A DNA stretch of 64,000 nt from assembly GCF_036226465.1 (NCBI RefSeq), contig NZ_CP108476.1, positions 7,936,001-8,000,000 on the forward strand, given 5' to 3'. Position numbers and translations under genes: made by a program. The notes under the pieces were generated by a model. That model saw nothing but the letters and a program-made list of their open reading frames with translations, was not told where the DNA came from and made no database searches. Positions 33,701-41,100 of this stretch are shown piece by piece. Source of the stretch: Kitasatospora sp. NBC_01250. Its GTDB lineage: Bacteria > Actinomycetota > Actinomycetes > Streptomycetales > Streptomycetaceae. The first letter of the stretch is position 1. The number at the start of each line of letters is the position of its first letter.

Positions 33701-33793
33701 ACCGGTCAGTCCCACCGCGCGGCGCTGTGCGACTACGCGGCGCGGTTCGGCCCGGTGGACGCCGACTCGTCGGACGAGCCGCTGGCGCGGTAG
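30722..33793 (+). CDS. LuxR-type LAL transcriptional regulator with AAA/ATPase domain
   Basis: A 1023-residue large ATP-binding regulator. Walker A GDAGIGKSRL is at about residues 37-46, Walker B-like LLVIEDLHDADAETLSVIEYL near 155, a helical TPR-type middle (with an Ala/Gly-rich linker near 555-585), and a C-terminal LuxR HTH (LTAREYEVLLLLGPRLGNQEIAGRLYISPRTVEKHVASLLTK, about 950-1000). LAL proteins usually activate biosynthetic genes. It starts 132 bp after the lanthipeptide precursor in the same direction, so it is the probable pathway activator. Confidence 0.92.
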   Translation: MLTTSPVLVGRDEELALVEASLQAARQGAGRAVFLLGDAGIGKSRLASESAFRAVASGLAVLRGRSSATGAAMPFRPIAEALLSLFRIGGPPQDPELAPYRSALGGLVPEWRGANPPDGTTSLVETAEAVLRLLAAVGRDPSSGQEPGCLLVIEDLHDADAETLSVIEYLVDNLAGLPVFLLVTLRPGAGAADDLARAAGRRRSAVLAELRALTPDQVRLVAESCLGAGAGQLPQPLTDKLVQDSEGNPFVVEELLSGMVAANVLLGGADGWRVSGDLSIDVPATVVHSVAQRVGRLSPVGRELLHSAAVLGRRFALPVLKLVTGLDDRSLLVHLRAGIDAQLISPSGPVADWYEFRHALTTEALLADLLPGERADIAVRAAAAVEQAYPGLPGDWCQQVAVLRLTAGDTRGAALLFAQAGQAALRDGAVTSAVSLLEHAHALISGSGPSDEAGTVLEALIYTLVETGRLDRALELADTLPLTGPGALDDARAAALHTRLAWGAVSALRHEEAAARVALVRRLLGRFDSGSITPALDVVEANLVLAGFGEASRAGGAGGVSAADGTGSAVGTAGAGAAAGEAGEHRTSQAERLARRSADDAERAGLPEVACQALQFLALLERRHGFDRADACLERLLALATRHGLTTWRLDALLRLGANEFMRNGTSEQLARAHRAAVELGAIVLGHTAEATMASQAVFRGEYATARALTDRCAEATARLGHVDNHQYLLLTRAALAAHQGRRREMEQQLAEFHRWDGDRSLKMPLVFGNCRAMCSLLEEDREQALTELDNARAWEDENPTVFYFNGRYGLRPLLRVLTGRATEAEHELVRLDPGAGLLWNRQFERLAYAVHQGRAGRTEEAERAVAQAREASAPFLMARHLGLRLVAEAALADGWGDPVPWLRTAEEYFHGAGVPAVASACRDLLRRAGATVPQRRSGSDRVPPELRRQGLTAREYEVLLLLGPRLGNQEIAGRLYISPRTVEKHVASLLTKTGQSHRAALCDYAARFGPVDADSSDEPLAR

Positions 33794-33847
33794 GGCGTCC
33801 CTTCGGCTTCGGCTCTCCTGTCCCGGGTGGTGGCCGGCGCCCTCACT

Positions 33848-33940
33848 TTCGCATACAGTGTTCGCGAATGCTGTTTGCGAACACCGTATGCGAATGCGGT
33901 TTGCGCATGGTGCCTGCGGATGCCGCTTGCGAAAGGGGAC
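33848..33940. repeat. 13 bp operator-like tandem repeat (seven units) before hydrolase gene
   Basis: Seven 13 bp units start at 33850, 33863, 33876, 33889, 33902, 33915 and 33928, each opening (T/C)GCGAA or a close variant; best fit TGCGAATGCGGTT. The outer parts also form a near-perfect inverted repeat (33848-33865 with 33877-33894, 17 of 18). The last unit merges into the ribosome site of the alpha/beta hydrolase. A 13 bp period is out of frame, so the stretch is not coding. It may be a regulator-binding array. Confidence 0.75.
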
Positions 33941-33945
33941 GAGCC

Positions 33946-34995
33946 ATGACCTGCTTCACGCGCCACGGTGACATCGAGATCGCCTACCAGGACCTCGGCG
34001 GCGCGGGTGGCGACCCGCTGCTGCTGGTGATGGGCCTGGCGGCCTCGCGCTTCTGGTGGCCGCAGGGCCTGGTGGACGAGCTGCTGGGCCAGGGCTTCCA
34101 CGTGGTGGCCTACGACCAGCGCGACGCGGGCCAGTCCACGCATCTGCCCGACCGGGCCGACGGGTCGGGCAGGCGCCCGATCGGCGCCCTGCTGCGGCGG
34201 CGGGCGCCGGCCTACACCGGCGAGGACCTGGCGGACGACGCGATCGCGGTGCTGGACGCCGTCGGCTGGTCCAGTGCCCACCTGTTCGGCCACTCGATGG
34301 GCGGCCTGCTGGCCCAGCGGACCGCGATCCGCCACCCCGACCGGGTCCGCAGCCTCACCTCCTCCTCCGCGGTGCCCAGCGACGTCAGCGGCCTCGCCGT
34401 GCTGCGCTACCTGCGCCTGGGCACGGTGGCCCGGTTCGCCCGGCTACGCCTCCCCGAGGGGCCGGACGCCGACCTCGCCTTCGCCGAGCTGATCGGCCGC
34501 ACCATGGCTCCGGCCGGCCAGGCCTTCGGGCCCGAGCAGGCGGCCGTCTTCCGCGAGCTGGCCGCCCGGGAGGCGGCCCACGGGGTGGTCAGCTTCCGTG
34601 ACCCGAAGGCGCAGAGCCGCCAGATCGGCGCCACCTGGCACGGCGGCCGGCTCGCCGACATCACCGCCCCCGCCCTGATCCTGCACGGCGGCCTCGACCC
34701 CCTGGTCCGGGTCGCGGCAGCCCGCGCCCTCGCCGCCGCCATCCCCGGCGCCCGCCTGACCACCTTCCCCACCGTCGGCCACTTCCTGCCCCCCGACAGC
34801 TGGCCCGCCTATGCCGCCGCCATCCGCACCCTCGCCAGCCGCGCCGACCTGGCGCGCCCGGCTGCCTCGCGCGGCGGGTGCTACCCCAGCGCCTGCGTCG
34901 CCGCGGTCAGCAACTCCGGGAGTTTGCGCATGTCATCGAAGACCACGGTGCCCGGCCCGGCCAGGCGGTCCGCGCGGCTCAGGCCGCCGCAGTAG
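33946..34995 (+). CDS. Alpha/beta hydrolase
   Basis: A 349-residue alpha/beta hydrolase. The oxyanion strand LLLVMGLAASRFWWPQGLV is near residue 26, the nucleophile elbow is GHSMGG with Ser117, and the acid and histidine are in GGLDPLV and TVGHFLPP near 248 and 274. ATG 33946 follows GAAAGGGG. The catalytic domain ends by about residue 310; the last 39 residues (CYPSACVAAVSNSGSL onward) read antisense to the HAD gene and look like accidental extension past a lost stop. It lies directly after a 13 bp repeat array. Substrate unknown. Confidence 0.85.
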   Translation: MTCFTRHGDIEIAYQDLGGAGGDPLLLVMGLAASRFWWPQGLVDELLGQGFHVVAYDQRDAGQSTHLPDRADGSGRRPIGALLRRRAPAYTGEDLADDAIAVLDAVGWSSAHLFGHSMGGLLAQRTAIRHPDRVRSLTSSSAVPSDVSGLAVLRYLRLGTVARFARLRLPEGPDADLAFAELIGRTMAPAGQAFGPEQAAVFRELAAREAAHGVVSFRDPKAQSRQIGATWHGGRLADITAPALILHGGLDPLVRVAAARALAAAIPGARLTTFPTVGHFLPPDSWPAYAAAIRTLASRADLARPAASRGGCYPSACVAAVSNSGSLRMSSKTTVPGPARRSARLRPPQ

Positions 34996-35537
34996 CCGAA
35001 GGAGCGCATGCCGGCGGCGCGGGCGGCGGCGAGGCCGAAGCGGCTGTCCTCGACCACGACGCAGGCGCTCGGGTCCACGCCCATCCGGCGGGCCGCGTGG
35101 AGGAAGAGGTCGGGGGCGGGCTTGCCGTGGGTCACCTCCTCGGCACTGAAGATCCGGCCGGCGAAGCGCTCGTGGAGGCCGGTCAGGCCCAGGGTGCGGC
35201 GCAGGCGGGCGTGGCTGCTGCTGGAGGCCACGCAGGTAGGCAGGTCGATGGCGTCCAGTGCCTCGACGATGCCGGTCACCGGCGTCAGCTCGCGCTCGAA
35301 GGCCTCGTCGTAGAGCGGCTTGAACTCCGCGTCCCAGTCGGGCGGCAGGGTCCGGCCCAGGTGTGCCTCGATGTCGGCGGTCATCGAGGAGTGCGAGCGG
35401 CCGACGAAGCGCTCGACGATCTCCTCCTCGCTCATCGGCCAGCCCAGTGCGGCGAGCACCACCGCGTCCACCCGGACCGCCAGCCGCTCGCTGTCGATGA
35501 GGACACCGTCACAGTCGAAGATCACCAGTTCGATCAT
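34881..35537 (-). CDS. HAD-superfamily phosphatase/phosphoglucomutase-like hydrolase
   Basis: A 218-residue HAD enzyme with all four motifs: FDCDGVLIDSE (nucleophile Asp8 region), the Thr/Ser motif VASSSSHARL, Lys in HGKPAPDLF, and the acidic motif VVEDSRFGLAAARAAGM. A cap domain of about 65 residues lies between motifs I and II. It would dephosphorylate a small metabolite, like YieH or beta-phosphoglucomutase relatives. Its 3' end overlaps the extended 3' end of the alpha/beta hydrolase by 115 bases on the opposite strand. Confidence 0.9.
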   Translation of the reverse strand: MIELVIFDCDGVLIDSERLAVRVDAVVLAALGWPMSEEEIVERFVGRSHSSMTADIEAHLGRTLPPDWDAEFKPLYDEAFERELTPVTGIVEALDAIDLPTCVASSSSHARLRRTLGLTGLHERFAGRIFSAEEVTHGKPAPDLFLHAARRMGVDPSACVVVEDSRFGLAAARAAGMRSFGYCGGLSRADRLAGPGTVVFDDMRKLPELLTAATQALG

Positions 35538-35614
35538 GGGATCACCCTATCGGCGGCCGTGCGCGGGCCGGAAAACCGGTGGGGGCGGCGGAGGGACCGC
35601 ACTAGGCTGCGCCC

Positions 35615-36400
35615 ATGATCGAAGACGGCGAGTCGGTCCAGGGCGGGTTGTCGCTGGTGCGACGCGAGGGGGAGTCCATCCGGCGGCCGTGGCGTTCCTG
35701 GAGCGCCGCGGTGGGGGAACTGCTGCGGCACCTGGAACGGGTCGGCTTCACCGGCGCGCCCCGGGTGCTGGGCGGGGGCCCGCAGGAGGGCGAGGAGGTG
35801 CTCTCGCTGCTGCACGGTGAGGTCGGCGGCTCGCCGTGGCCGCCGGCGTTGCTCGCCGACGAGGGCGTGGTCGCGCTGGGCCGCTGGCTGCGCGACTACC
35901 ACGAGGCCGTCCGCGACTTCCGCCCCTCGCCGCAGGCGCTGTGGGCCGGCGGCGACGTGCCGTGGCGACCGGGTCTGATCATGCGTCATGGCGATCTCGG
36001 CACCTGGAACTCGGTCTGGATGCCGGACGGGCTGGTCGGCGTCATCGACTGGGACCTCGCCGTCCCCGGTGAGCCCATCGACGACCTGGCCCAACTCGCC
36101 TGGTACAGCGTGCCGCTGCGCTCGCCCGAGCGCCAGCGCAGGGCCGGCTACGGCCCGGACGGCGCGCCGCTGGCCCGTCGGCTGCGCCTGCTCTGCGCCG
36201 CCTACGGCGGGGTCGACCCGGCCGAGGTGCTGGACGCGCTGGTCCGGCTGCAGCGTTGGGAGACCGAGCGGATCGCCAGGCTTGGCCCGCTCGGAGTGGA
36301 GCCCTGGTCGACCTTCCTGGAGCGGGAGTTCGTCCCGGACATCGAGGCGGAGCGCAGCTGGGCGCTGGCCCGCCGGGCCGAGCTGCTGGGCGAGGAGTAG
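35615..36400 (+). CDS. Aminoglycoside phosphotransferase family protein
   Basis: A 261-residue APH/choline-kinase fold protein. The catalytic loop is LIMRHGDLGTWN with HGDxxxxN, and the metal-binding DFG-like motif is GVIDWDLA, about 15 residues later. The N-terminal lobe is short and has a weak nucleotide loop, so activity or drug specificity cannot be assigned. It belongs to the large actinobacterial group of phosphotransferase-family enzymes, of which few are true resistance genes. It heads convergently into a nucleotidyltransferase-like gene 18 bp away. Confidence 0.85.
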   Translation: MIEDGESVQGGLSLVRREGESIRRPWRSWSAAVGELLRHLERVGFTGAPRVLGGGPQEGEEVLSLLHGEVGGSPWPPALLADEGVVALGRWLRDYHEAVRDFRPSPQALWAGGDVPWRPGLIMRHGDLGTWNSVWMPDGLVGVIDWDLAVPGEPIDDLAQLAWYSVPLRSPERQRRAGYGPDGAPLARRLRLLCAAYGGVDPAEVLDALVRLQRWETERIARLGPLGVEPWSTFLEREFVPDIEAERSWALARRAELLGEE

Positions 36401-36418
36401 GCCGCCCGGCCCAGGACC

Positions 36419-37060
36419 CTACAGCTGCGCGAGCCAGCGGTGGCCCGGGTGCACGCGGGCGAGCAGGTCGGCCAGGGTCGCGCGCTGGGCCGGGGTCAGC
36501 TGTGGGACGGCCGCCTCGAAGTCCGCCTGGTCCTGCGGGCGGTCGCCCTTGGCCTTGAACAGCAGGACCAGCTCGGGGGCCAGGTACGGGACGCCGTCCG
36601 GGGTGCGGCGGATGACGTCGCGGTAGGGGAGCCGGATCGTCTCGTCGCGTCGGCAGATCCAGGTGTCGCCGTCGTGGGGCTCGCGGAACACGTCGAGCAG
36701 GTAGTCGCCGGTGGCCGGATCGCGCAGCCAGGTCTGATGGACGGCGGCCAGCGCCTGTGGCGGGGCGCCCTCCCAGATCCGGCCGCTGCCCACCGCGTCG
36801 AAGACGTGACCGGGGAACCGCTCCCGGACCTCGGCGAAGCCCGCGGCCGGAATCCCGATCTCGGTGTCGCCGTGCGCGCGGGTCTGCCTGCCGTGGAACA
36901 GGTCCAGCGCCCAGCCCCCGGCCACGTACCAGGGCGTGCCGATCCCGGCCAGCCGCCGGGCGACCTCGCTCGGGCCCCAGCAGGATGCCCACCTGGCGTC
37001 CAGGGCATCGATCTCCTCGGCCGTCAGCTCGATGGCGCCGCCGGGCAGTTGCTCGCTCAC
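36419..37060 (-). CDS. Nucleotidyltransferase-like protein (aminoglycoside adenylyltransferase family)
   Basis: A 213-residue protein of the ANT(2'')/LinA-like nucleotidyltransferase fold. The motif YVAGGWALDLFHGRQTRAHGDTEIGI contains GGWALD and the (H)xDxE(I) acidic pair that binds metal. FREPHDGDTWICRRDETIRLPY and KGDRPQDQADFEAAVPQL are typical C-terminal helices. It could modify a small molecule using ATP. It lies next to APH-like and chloramphenicol-phosphotransferase-like genes. Resistance activity is not shown. Confidence 0.8.
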   Translation of the reverse strand: MSEQLPGGAIELTAEEIDALDARWASCWGPSEVARRLAGIGTPWYVAGGWALDLFHGRQTRAHGDTEIGIPAAGFAEVRERFPGHVFDAVGSGRIWEGAPPQALAAVHQTWLRDPATGDYLLDVFREPHDGDTWICRRDETIRLPYRDVIRRTPDGVPYLAPELVLLFKAKGDRPQDQADFEAAVPQLTPAQRATLADLLARVHPGHRWLAQL

Positions 37061-37124
37061 GGCACGAAGCTACCAGCGGGCCTGCGGCCCCGTGACCGGA
37101 TCCGGCCGGTGGACCCGCCCGATC

Positions 37125-37694
37125 TCAGCGTGCCTGGAGCCGGGCCGAGCGCAGCCGTTCGAAGGTGGTGGGGGTGGGGCGGTGCGGCAGGAAGGCCTTG
37201 ATCTGCTCGGCGCAGTCGCGGGGGCTGCTGATCCTGGTGTCGCACTCGACGTCGTAGCTGCCGTGGGCGTGGACCGGGCCGATCTGGCGGGCGGCCAGCC
37301 CGGACGGCCGGTCGCCGCGGGCCCGCTCGCGGCGTTCCAGCTCCTCCAGCGGGCAGTGCACGCCGACCAGGACGACATTCGCGGGATCGAAGACGTCGAG
37401 ACAGTCGTCGAGCCGCCAGGGCTCGCTGAGGAGGTGGTCCACCACGACGTTGTTGCCCCCCGCGGCCATCCCGGCCACCGCGCGGTGGAAGCCCGTCCAG
37501 GTGTGCCGGAGGACGGTGCTCAGCTCGTCGGGGGTCCACTCCTTGCGGGCGCGCATCGCGTGGAAGGCGTCCACGGGGAAGTGGAAGAACGTTTCGTCCA
37601 GGACCGTGAGCAGTTCCTTCGCGATGCTCGACTTGCCGGAACTCGACGTTCCGTTCAAGAAGATGATCAGTCCGCCGGTCTGCGTGGCCGCCAC
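37125..37694 (-). CDS. Chloramphenicol phosphotransferase-like AAA kinase
   Basis: A 189-residue P-loop kinase. The Walker A loop LIIFLNGTSSSGKSSIAKEL is at residues 8-27, followed by FFHFPVDAFHAMRARK and VVVDHLLSEPWRLDDCLDVF, the substrate and Walker B regions of CPT-type kinases; VLVGVHCPLEELERRERARGDR is the lid with basic residues. GTG 37694 was chosen because GGGGGAGAG lies three bases upstream and the length then matches CPT (about 178). It may phosphorylate a drug or another hydroxylated small molecule. Confidence 0.82.
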   Translation of the reverse strand: MAATQTGGLIIFLNGTSSSGKSSIAKELLTVLDETFFHFPVDAFHAMRARKEWTPDELSTVLRHTWTGFHRAVAGMAAGGNNVVVDHLLSEPWRLDDCLDVFDPANVVLVGVHCPLEELERRERARGDRPSGLAARQIGPVHAHGSYDVECDTRISSPRDCAEQIKAFLPHRPTPTTFERLRSARLQAR

Positions 37695-37851
37695 GTCTCT
37701 CCCCCGCCTGGTCGGTTCTCGCTGCATGATCATGGTGCACCAGCGGCCGTCCGCCCGTTCGGTCGCCCCCGGAGCAACGGTGGCGGCTACCGAACGTGAC
37801 GGGTGGCCCGGGGTGATGCGGTCCGGCGGTCGGCAGGCGCATCGTAGGCGT

Positions 37852-39402
37852 ATGGCCACTGTGCACCGAGAGGACCAGTCCTTCTTCGAGGGCGCGGCCG
37901 GTCGCCGGCTGAGGTCGCGCGGGCTGCCCGGCGTCGCCGCCGTCGAGGCCGCGCCGCCGCAGCACCTGGTCGACGTCTACTACGACACCGCCGACCTGCG
38001 CCTGCTGCGCCGGGGCGGCACGCTGCGCTGTCGCACCAGCGGCGGCGAGCCGGGGTGGCGGCTGACGGTGCCGGGCGCGGACGGCGAGCCCCGGGAGATC
38101 ACGGTGCCGCTGGACGCGGGCGCGCCGGGCGCCGTGCCCGCCCGGCTGGCGGTGCTGGTGCGGGCCCGCACCCGGGGGCGGGAGCTGGTCGCGGTGGCCC
38201 GGCTGCGGACCGTCCGCAGCCGGGTGCTGCTGCTCGACCGCCGTGGCCGCACGCTGGCCGAACTGCTCGGGGAGCGGGTGTCGGCCAAGGCCCTGCCCAA
38301 GGGGCGGCTGGCCGGGGGCAGGCGGACCTGGGCCCGGACCGGGCTCACGCTGGTGGCCGGGGGCGACGAGCTGCGGGCGGCGGTCGCGCGGGTGTTGCGC
38401 GGGCAGGGCCTGCGGCCCGCCGCGACCGGTGCCGAGGGCGCTGAGGGGGCTGGGGGCGCTGGGGGTGCCGAACGCGCCGGGCTCGCCGAACTCGCCCGGC
38501 TGTTGCGGGCGGAGAGCGGTGGCGAGGGCGGGGGCGGGGGCGGTGGGGCGACCGCCGCGGCGCTGGCGGCGTACCTGCGCCGGCACACCGAGCGGCTGGT
38601 TGCCCTCGATCTGGCCGTCCGGCTCGACGAGCCGGATGCCGTGCACCAGATGCGGATCAGCCAGCGGCGGCTGCGCAGCGCCCTGACCGCCCACCGCGGA
38701 CTGCTGCGCAGGCGGCGCACCGACCGGCTGGGCGAAGAGCTGCGCTGGCTCGGCGGCCTGCTCGGCCGGGCCCGGGACGCAGAGGTCACCGGTGCCCGAC
38801 TGGCAGCTCAGGCCGCGGAGTTGACCGCGCCGGCGGACGACCAGGAGCTGCGCGCCCTGCTGGAACGCTGGTTCAGCCACCGCTACCGTCAGGCGCACAC
38901 GGAGGTGCTCGCGGTGCTGGACGGCCCGCGTTACCGCCGCTTGCTGGACAGCCTGGAGCGCTTCGCCGAGCGGCCCCCGCTGCGCGAGCAAGCGGCGACC
39001 GGGCGTTCGGTGGCCCGGCGGACGCTGCGCCGCGAGTGCCGGCGCACCGGACGCCGGCTGCGCACCGCCTTCGCCCAGTCGCCCGGCGACCGGCGGGACG
39101 AGGCCGTGCACCAGGCCCGCAAGGCGGCCAAGCGGGCCCGGTACGCCGCCGAGTGCCTCTATCCCGCGCTCGGGGCTCGTGGACGGCGGCTGGCGGACGA
39201 CCTGAAGGCGATCCAGCAGCCGCTGGGGCGCTACCAGGACGCGGTGGTCGCGGAGCAGACGATCCTGCTGGTCGCGGCCGAGGCCCGGCGGCTGGGCCAG
39301 GACACCTTCGGCTACGGCGTGCTGTACGGCGCCCAGCGCGACCACGCCGAGGCGGACCTGGCGGCGGCGGGCCGCGCCTGGGCGAGCGTCGGGCGCGGCT
39401 GA
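37852..39402 (+). CDS. CYTH/CHAD domain protein
   Basis: A 516-residue protein with an N-terminal CYTH-like beta barrel (about 8-195: VDVYYDTADLRLLRRGGTLRCR is typical) and a C-terminal all-helical CHAD domain (about 235-510) with the histidine/arginine pattern AVHQMRISQRRLRSAL and AVHQARKAAKRARYAAE, which binds polyphosphate. Between them is an Ala/Gly/Glu-rich linker (190-235). The usual CYTH ExExK metal motif at the N-terminus is not seen (HREDQSFFEGAA), so triphosphatase activity may be lost or weak. A 15 bp repeat lies downstream. Confidence 0.9.
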   Translation: MATVHREDQSFFEGAAGRRLRSRGLPGVAAVEAAPPQHLVDVYYDTADLRLLRRGGTLRCRTSGGEPGWRLTVPGADGEPREITVPLDAGAPGAVPARLAVLVRARTRGRELVAVARLRTVRSRVLLLDRRGRTLAELLGERVSAKALPKGRLAGGRRTWARTGLTLVAGGDELRAAVARVLRGQGLRPAATGAEGAEGAGGAGGAERAGLAELARLLRAESGGEGGGGGGGATAAALAAYLRRHTERLVALDLAVRLDEPDAVHQMRISQRRLRSALTAHRGLLRRRRTDRLGEELRWLGGLLGRARDAEVTGARLAAQAAELTAPADDQELRALLERWFSHRYRQAHTEVLAVLDGPRYRRLLDSLERFAERPPLREQAATGRSVARRTLRRECRRTGRRLRTAFAQSPGDRRDEAVHQARKAAKRARYAAECLYPALGARGRRLADDLKAIQQPLGRYQDAVVAEQTILLVAAEARRLGQDTFGYGVLYGAQRDHAEADLAAAGRAWASVGRG

Positions 39403-39431
39403 CCCGGGTGCCGGGTGCGTACGGGAAGAGC

Positions 39432-39476
39432 TGACCTCGTACCAGATGACCGGGCTTCAGGTGACCTGGTTTCAGG
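39432..39476. repeat. 15 bp tandem repeat downstream of CHAD gene
   Basis: Three 15 bp units start at 39432, 39447 and 39462: TGACCTCGTACCAGA, TGACCGGGCTTCAGG and TGACCTGGTTTCAGG. They lie 30 bases after the CYTH/CHAD stop and carry the same TGACC core seen at other gene ends. Confidence 0.6.
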
Positions 39477-39527
39477 GGTGGCGGCCTTTGGCTGCGGCAC
39501 GGCTCGGCGGGCTGAGATTATGGGGGT

Positions 39528-39974
39528 ATGAGCATCGCAGAACCACAGACGGAAGCGCTCCGTCGGCGCAACGAGGTACAAGAACGTCACCGGCTCCAGC
39601 TCGCCGCCCTGGACGCCTACAACCACTCCCTGGAGCAGATGGCCCTGGCCCAGGCCGGGCTGAGCCGGGCCGTGGCCGGGGCGGTGGAGGCCTTCGGCGG
39701 CCTGGACATCACGGCCAATCTGCTGGACCTGACCCTCAAGGAGGTGCGCACGCACGTGGCCGCGTTCGAGGCGGCCGGCCAGGAGGCCCCGGCGGCGGAC
39801 CCCGAGACGGTCCCCGCGCAGGCGGCGTCGGCCGAGAACACCGCGACGGACGGCAAGCCGGCGGATGCCGGGAAGCCGGCCGCGGAGAAGGCCGGGGCCG
39901 ACCAGGCCGACGCCGGGAACGCGGACGGCGACGCGGCGGCGGCGGAGAAGGCCGGCGCCGACAAGCGAGGCTAG
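39528..39974 (+). CDS. Hypothetical protein with helical N-terminus and low-complexity tail
   Basis: A 148-residue protein not assigned to a family. Residues 1-90 are predicted helical (RRRNEVQERHRLQLAALDAYNHSLEQM, LLDLTLKEVRTHVAAFEAAG). Residues 92-148 are Ala/Asp/Lys-rich and repetitive (KPADAGKPAAEKAGADQADAG), probably disordered. Start codon is ATG with no strong ribosome site. It ends in front of a large hairpin at 40011-40059. Function unknown. Confidence 0.65.
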   Translation: MSIAEPQTEALRRRNEVQERHRLQLAALDAYNHSLEQMALAQAGLSRAVAGAVEAFGGLDITANLLDLTLKEVRTHVAAFEAAGQEAPAADPETVPAQAASAENTATDGKPADAGKPAAEKAGADQADAGNADGDAAAAEKAGADKRG

Positions 39975-40010
39975 GGCCTCTCCGGTTCCGGTCCCTGGCT
40001 GGGGCCGGAT

Positions 40011-40059
40011 ACGCGGAACGGACTGTGCCCACCCCCGTGGAGCACGGTCCGTTCCGCGT
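40011..40059. terminator. Bidirectional hairpin terminator
   Basis: ACGCGGAACGGACTGTGC (40011-40028) pairs with GCACGGTCCGTTCCGCGT (40042-40059), 17 of 18 positions, loop of 13. It lies between convergent genes ending at 39974 and 40096. Confidence 0.8.
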
Positions 40060-40095
40060 GCGCGGCCCACCGCCGACCGGCCCGCTGAGCGGTGG

Positions 40096-40725
40096 TCAGC
40101 GGAGCACGCCGCGCAGCACGTGGGCGCAGGTGGCGTAGAGCCCGAGCGCGCTGCCGAGGCCGGGCAGCAGGGTCCACAGCACGTCGGAGCCGGTCAGCGG
40201 CGCCAGCAGCAGGGTGGCCAGGGCGATCAGGCACAGCACGGCGCCGGTGACGTCGTAGACCGGGACGCTGAACAGGCGGGCCAGCGGGAAGAAGTGGATG
40301 CCGACCCCGAGCGCGATCACGGCGGTGATCAGGTGCGGGTGACCGGTGGCGTCCAGGGCGCGGACGGCGGCGAAGATCCCGATCCACTCGGCGGTGACGA
40401 TCAGTCCGAACCGGCGCCCGGCGGCCTTTCCGCGGGCCCGGTCCCCGCCCGCGGGAGCGTGCGCCGCCTGCCGGCCGGCCTGGACGGCGAACCCGAACAC
40501 GGCGAGCGAGGCGAGGGCCGCGACGGTGAGCAGCGCGGCGGTGAGGGGGGAGGAGTGCAGGTCGGAGGTGCCGCAGACGGTCCAGCCGAAGGCGAAGAAG
40601 GCGAGGACGCTGCTGCCGATGGCGCGGCCGCGCAGTTCGGCGCGGTTGAGACCGCCGGCCCGGGTGCCGCTCGGGGCGGGACCGGCCGGGTGGGGGAGCG
40701 GGGATCCGCTGGCGGTGCTGCTCAT
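40096..40725 (-). CDS. Integral membrane protein
   Basis: A 209-residue protein with about six hydrophobic segments, beginning SSVLAFFAFGWTVCGTSDL and including LTAALLTVAALASLAVFGFAV, FGLIVTAEWIGIFAAVRALD, LITAVIALGVGIHFFPLARLF, VTGAVLCLIALATLLLAPL and LWTLLPGLGSALGLYATCAHV. The first 35 residues are Pro/Ser/Gly-rich. It is not recognised as a named family. It lies 81 bp after the winged-helix regulator on the same strand and probably belongs to the same unit. Confidence 0.75.
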   Translation of the reverse strand: MSSTASGSPLPHPAGPAPSGTRAGGLNRAELRGRAIGSSVLAFFAFGWTVCGTSDLHSSPLTAALLTVAALASLAVFGFAVQAGRQAAHAPAGGDRARGKAAGRRFGLIVTAEWIGIFAAVRALDATGHPHLITAVIALGVGIHFFPLARLFSVPVYDVTGAVLCLIALATLLLAPLTGSDVLWTLLPGLGSALGLYATCAHVLRGVLR

Positions 40726-40806
40726 GACTGGCGCTCCAGGCGAGGGATGGAAGGCTGGTGGGCGGCGTGCTCGCCGCCGGTCCGCGGATCGGCGGCGCCG
40801 GCCGGC

Positions 40807-41100
40807 TCAGGGGCCGAGCAGCGAGCGCAGCGTCGCGGTGTAGGTCTCGAAGGCCGTGCGACCGGTGGCGGTCAGGGCGACCTGGGTGACCGGGGTGCGG
40901 CGGGCGTGGGTCTTGGTGATCTCGACGTATCCGGCGTCTTCGAGCTTGCGCAGGTGGGTGGAGAGGTTGCCCGCGGTCATGGCCAGGAGTTGTTGCAGCC
41001 GCGGGAAGGTGATCCGGTCGTCGGGTGCGAGCGCGGCCAGCGCGACCGTGACGCGCAGGCGGGCCTGGGCGTGGATGACCGGATCCAGCTCGGGGATCAC
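40807..41100 (-). CDS. Winged-helix transcriptional regulator (MarR/ArsR-like)
   Basis: A 97-residue minimal winged-helix protein from GTG 41100 (MIPELDPVIHAQARLRV). The HTH is FPRLQQLLAMTAGNLSTHLRKLEDAGYVEI (about residues 31-60) and the wing is KTHARRTPVTQVALTATGRTAFETY. It matches the 'transcriptional regulator' group (HTH_27/PF13601) that is often translationally coupled to a membrane protein, as here: its GTG overlaps the upstream stop. It probably regulates this operon. Confidence 0.85.
   Translation of the reverse strand: MIPELDPVIHAQARLRVTVALAALAPDDRITFPRLQQLLAMTAGNLSTHLRKLEDAGYVEITKTHARRTPVTQVALTATGRTAFETYTATLRSLLGP

Noticed and set aside
26630..33715. Very long minus-strand open frames opposite lanM and the LAL regulator (1160 and 1019 codons)
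   Set aside because: They are mirror frames of strong plus-strand genes in G+C-rich DNA, have no recognisable domain and lack ribosome sites.
35615..37060. Calling the APH-like and ANT-like genes aminoglycoside resistance genes
   Set aside because: Only fold-level motifs are visible; these families are large and mostly not resistance enzymes in Actinobacteria.
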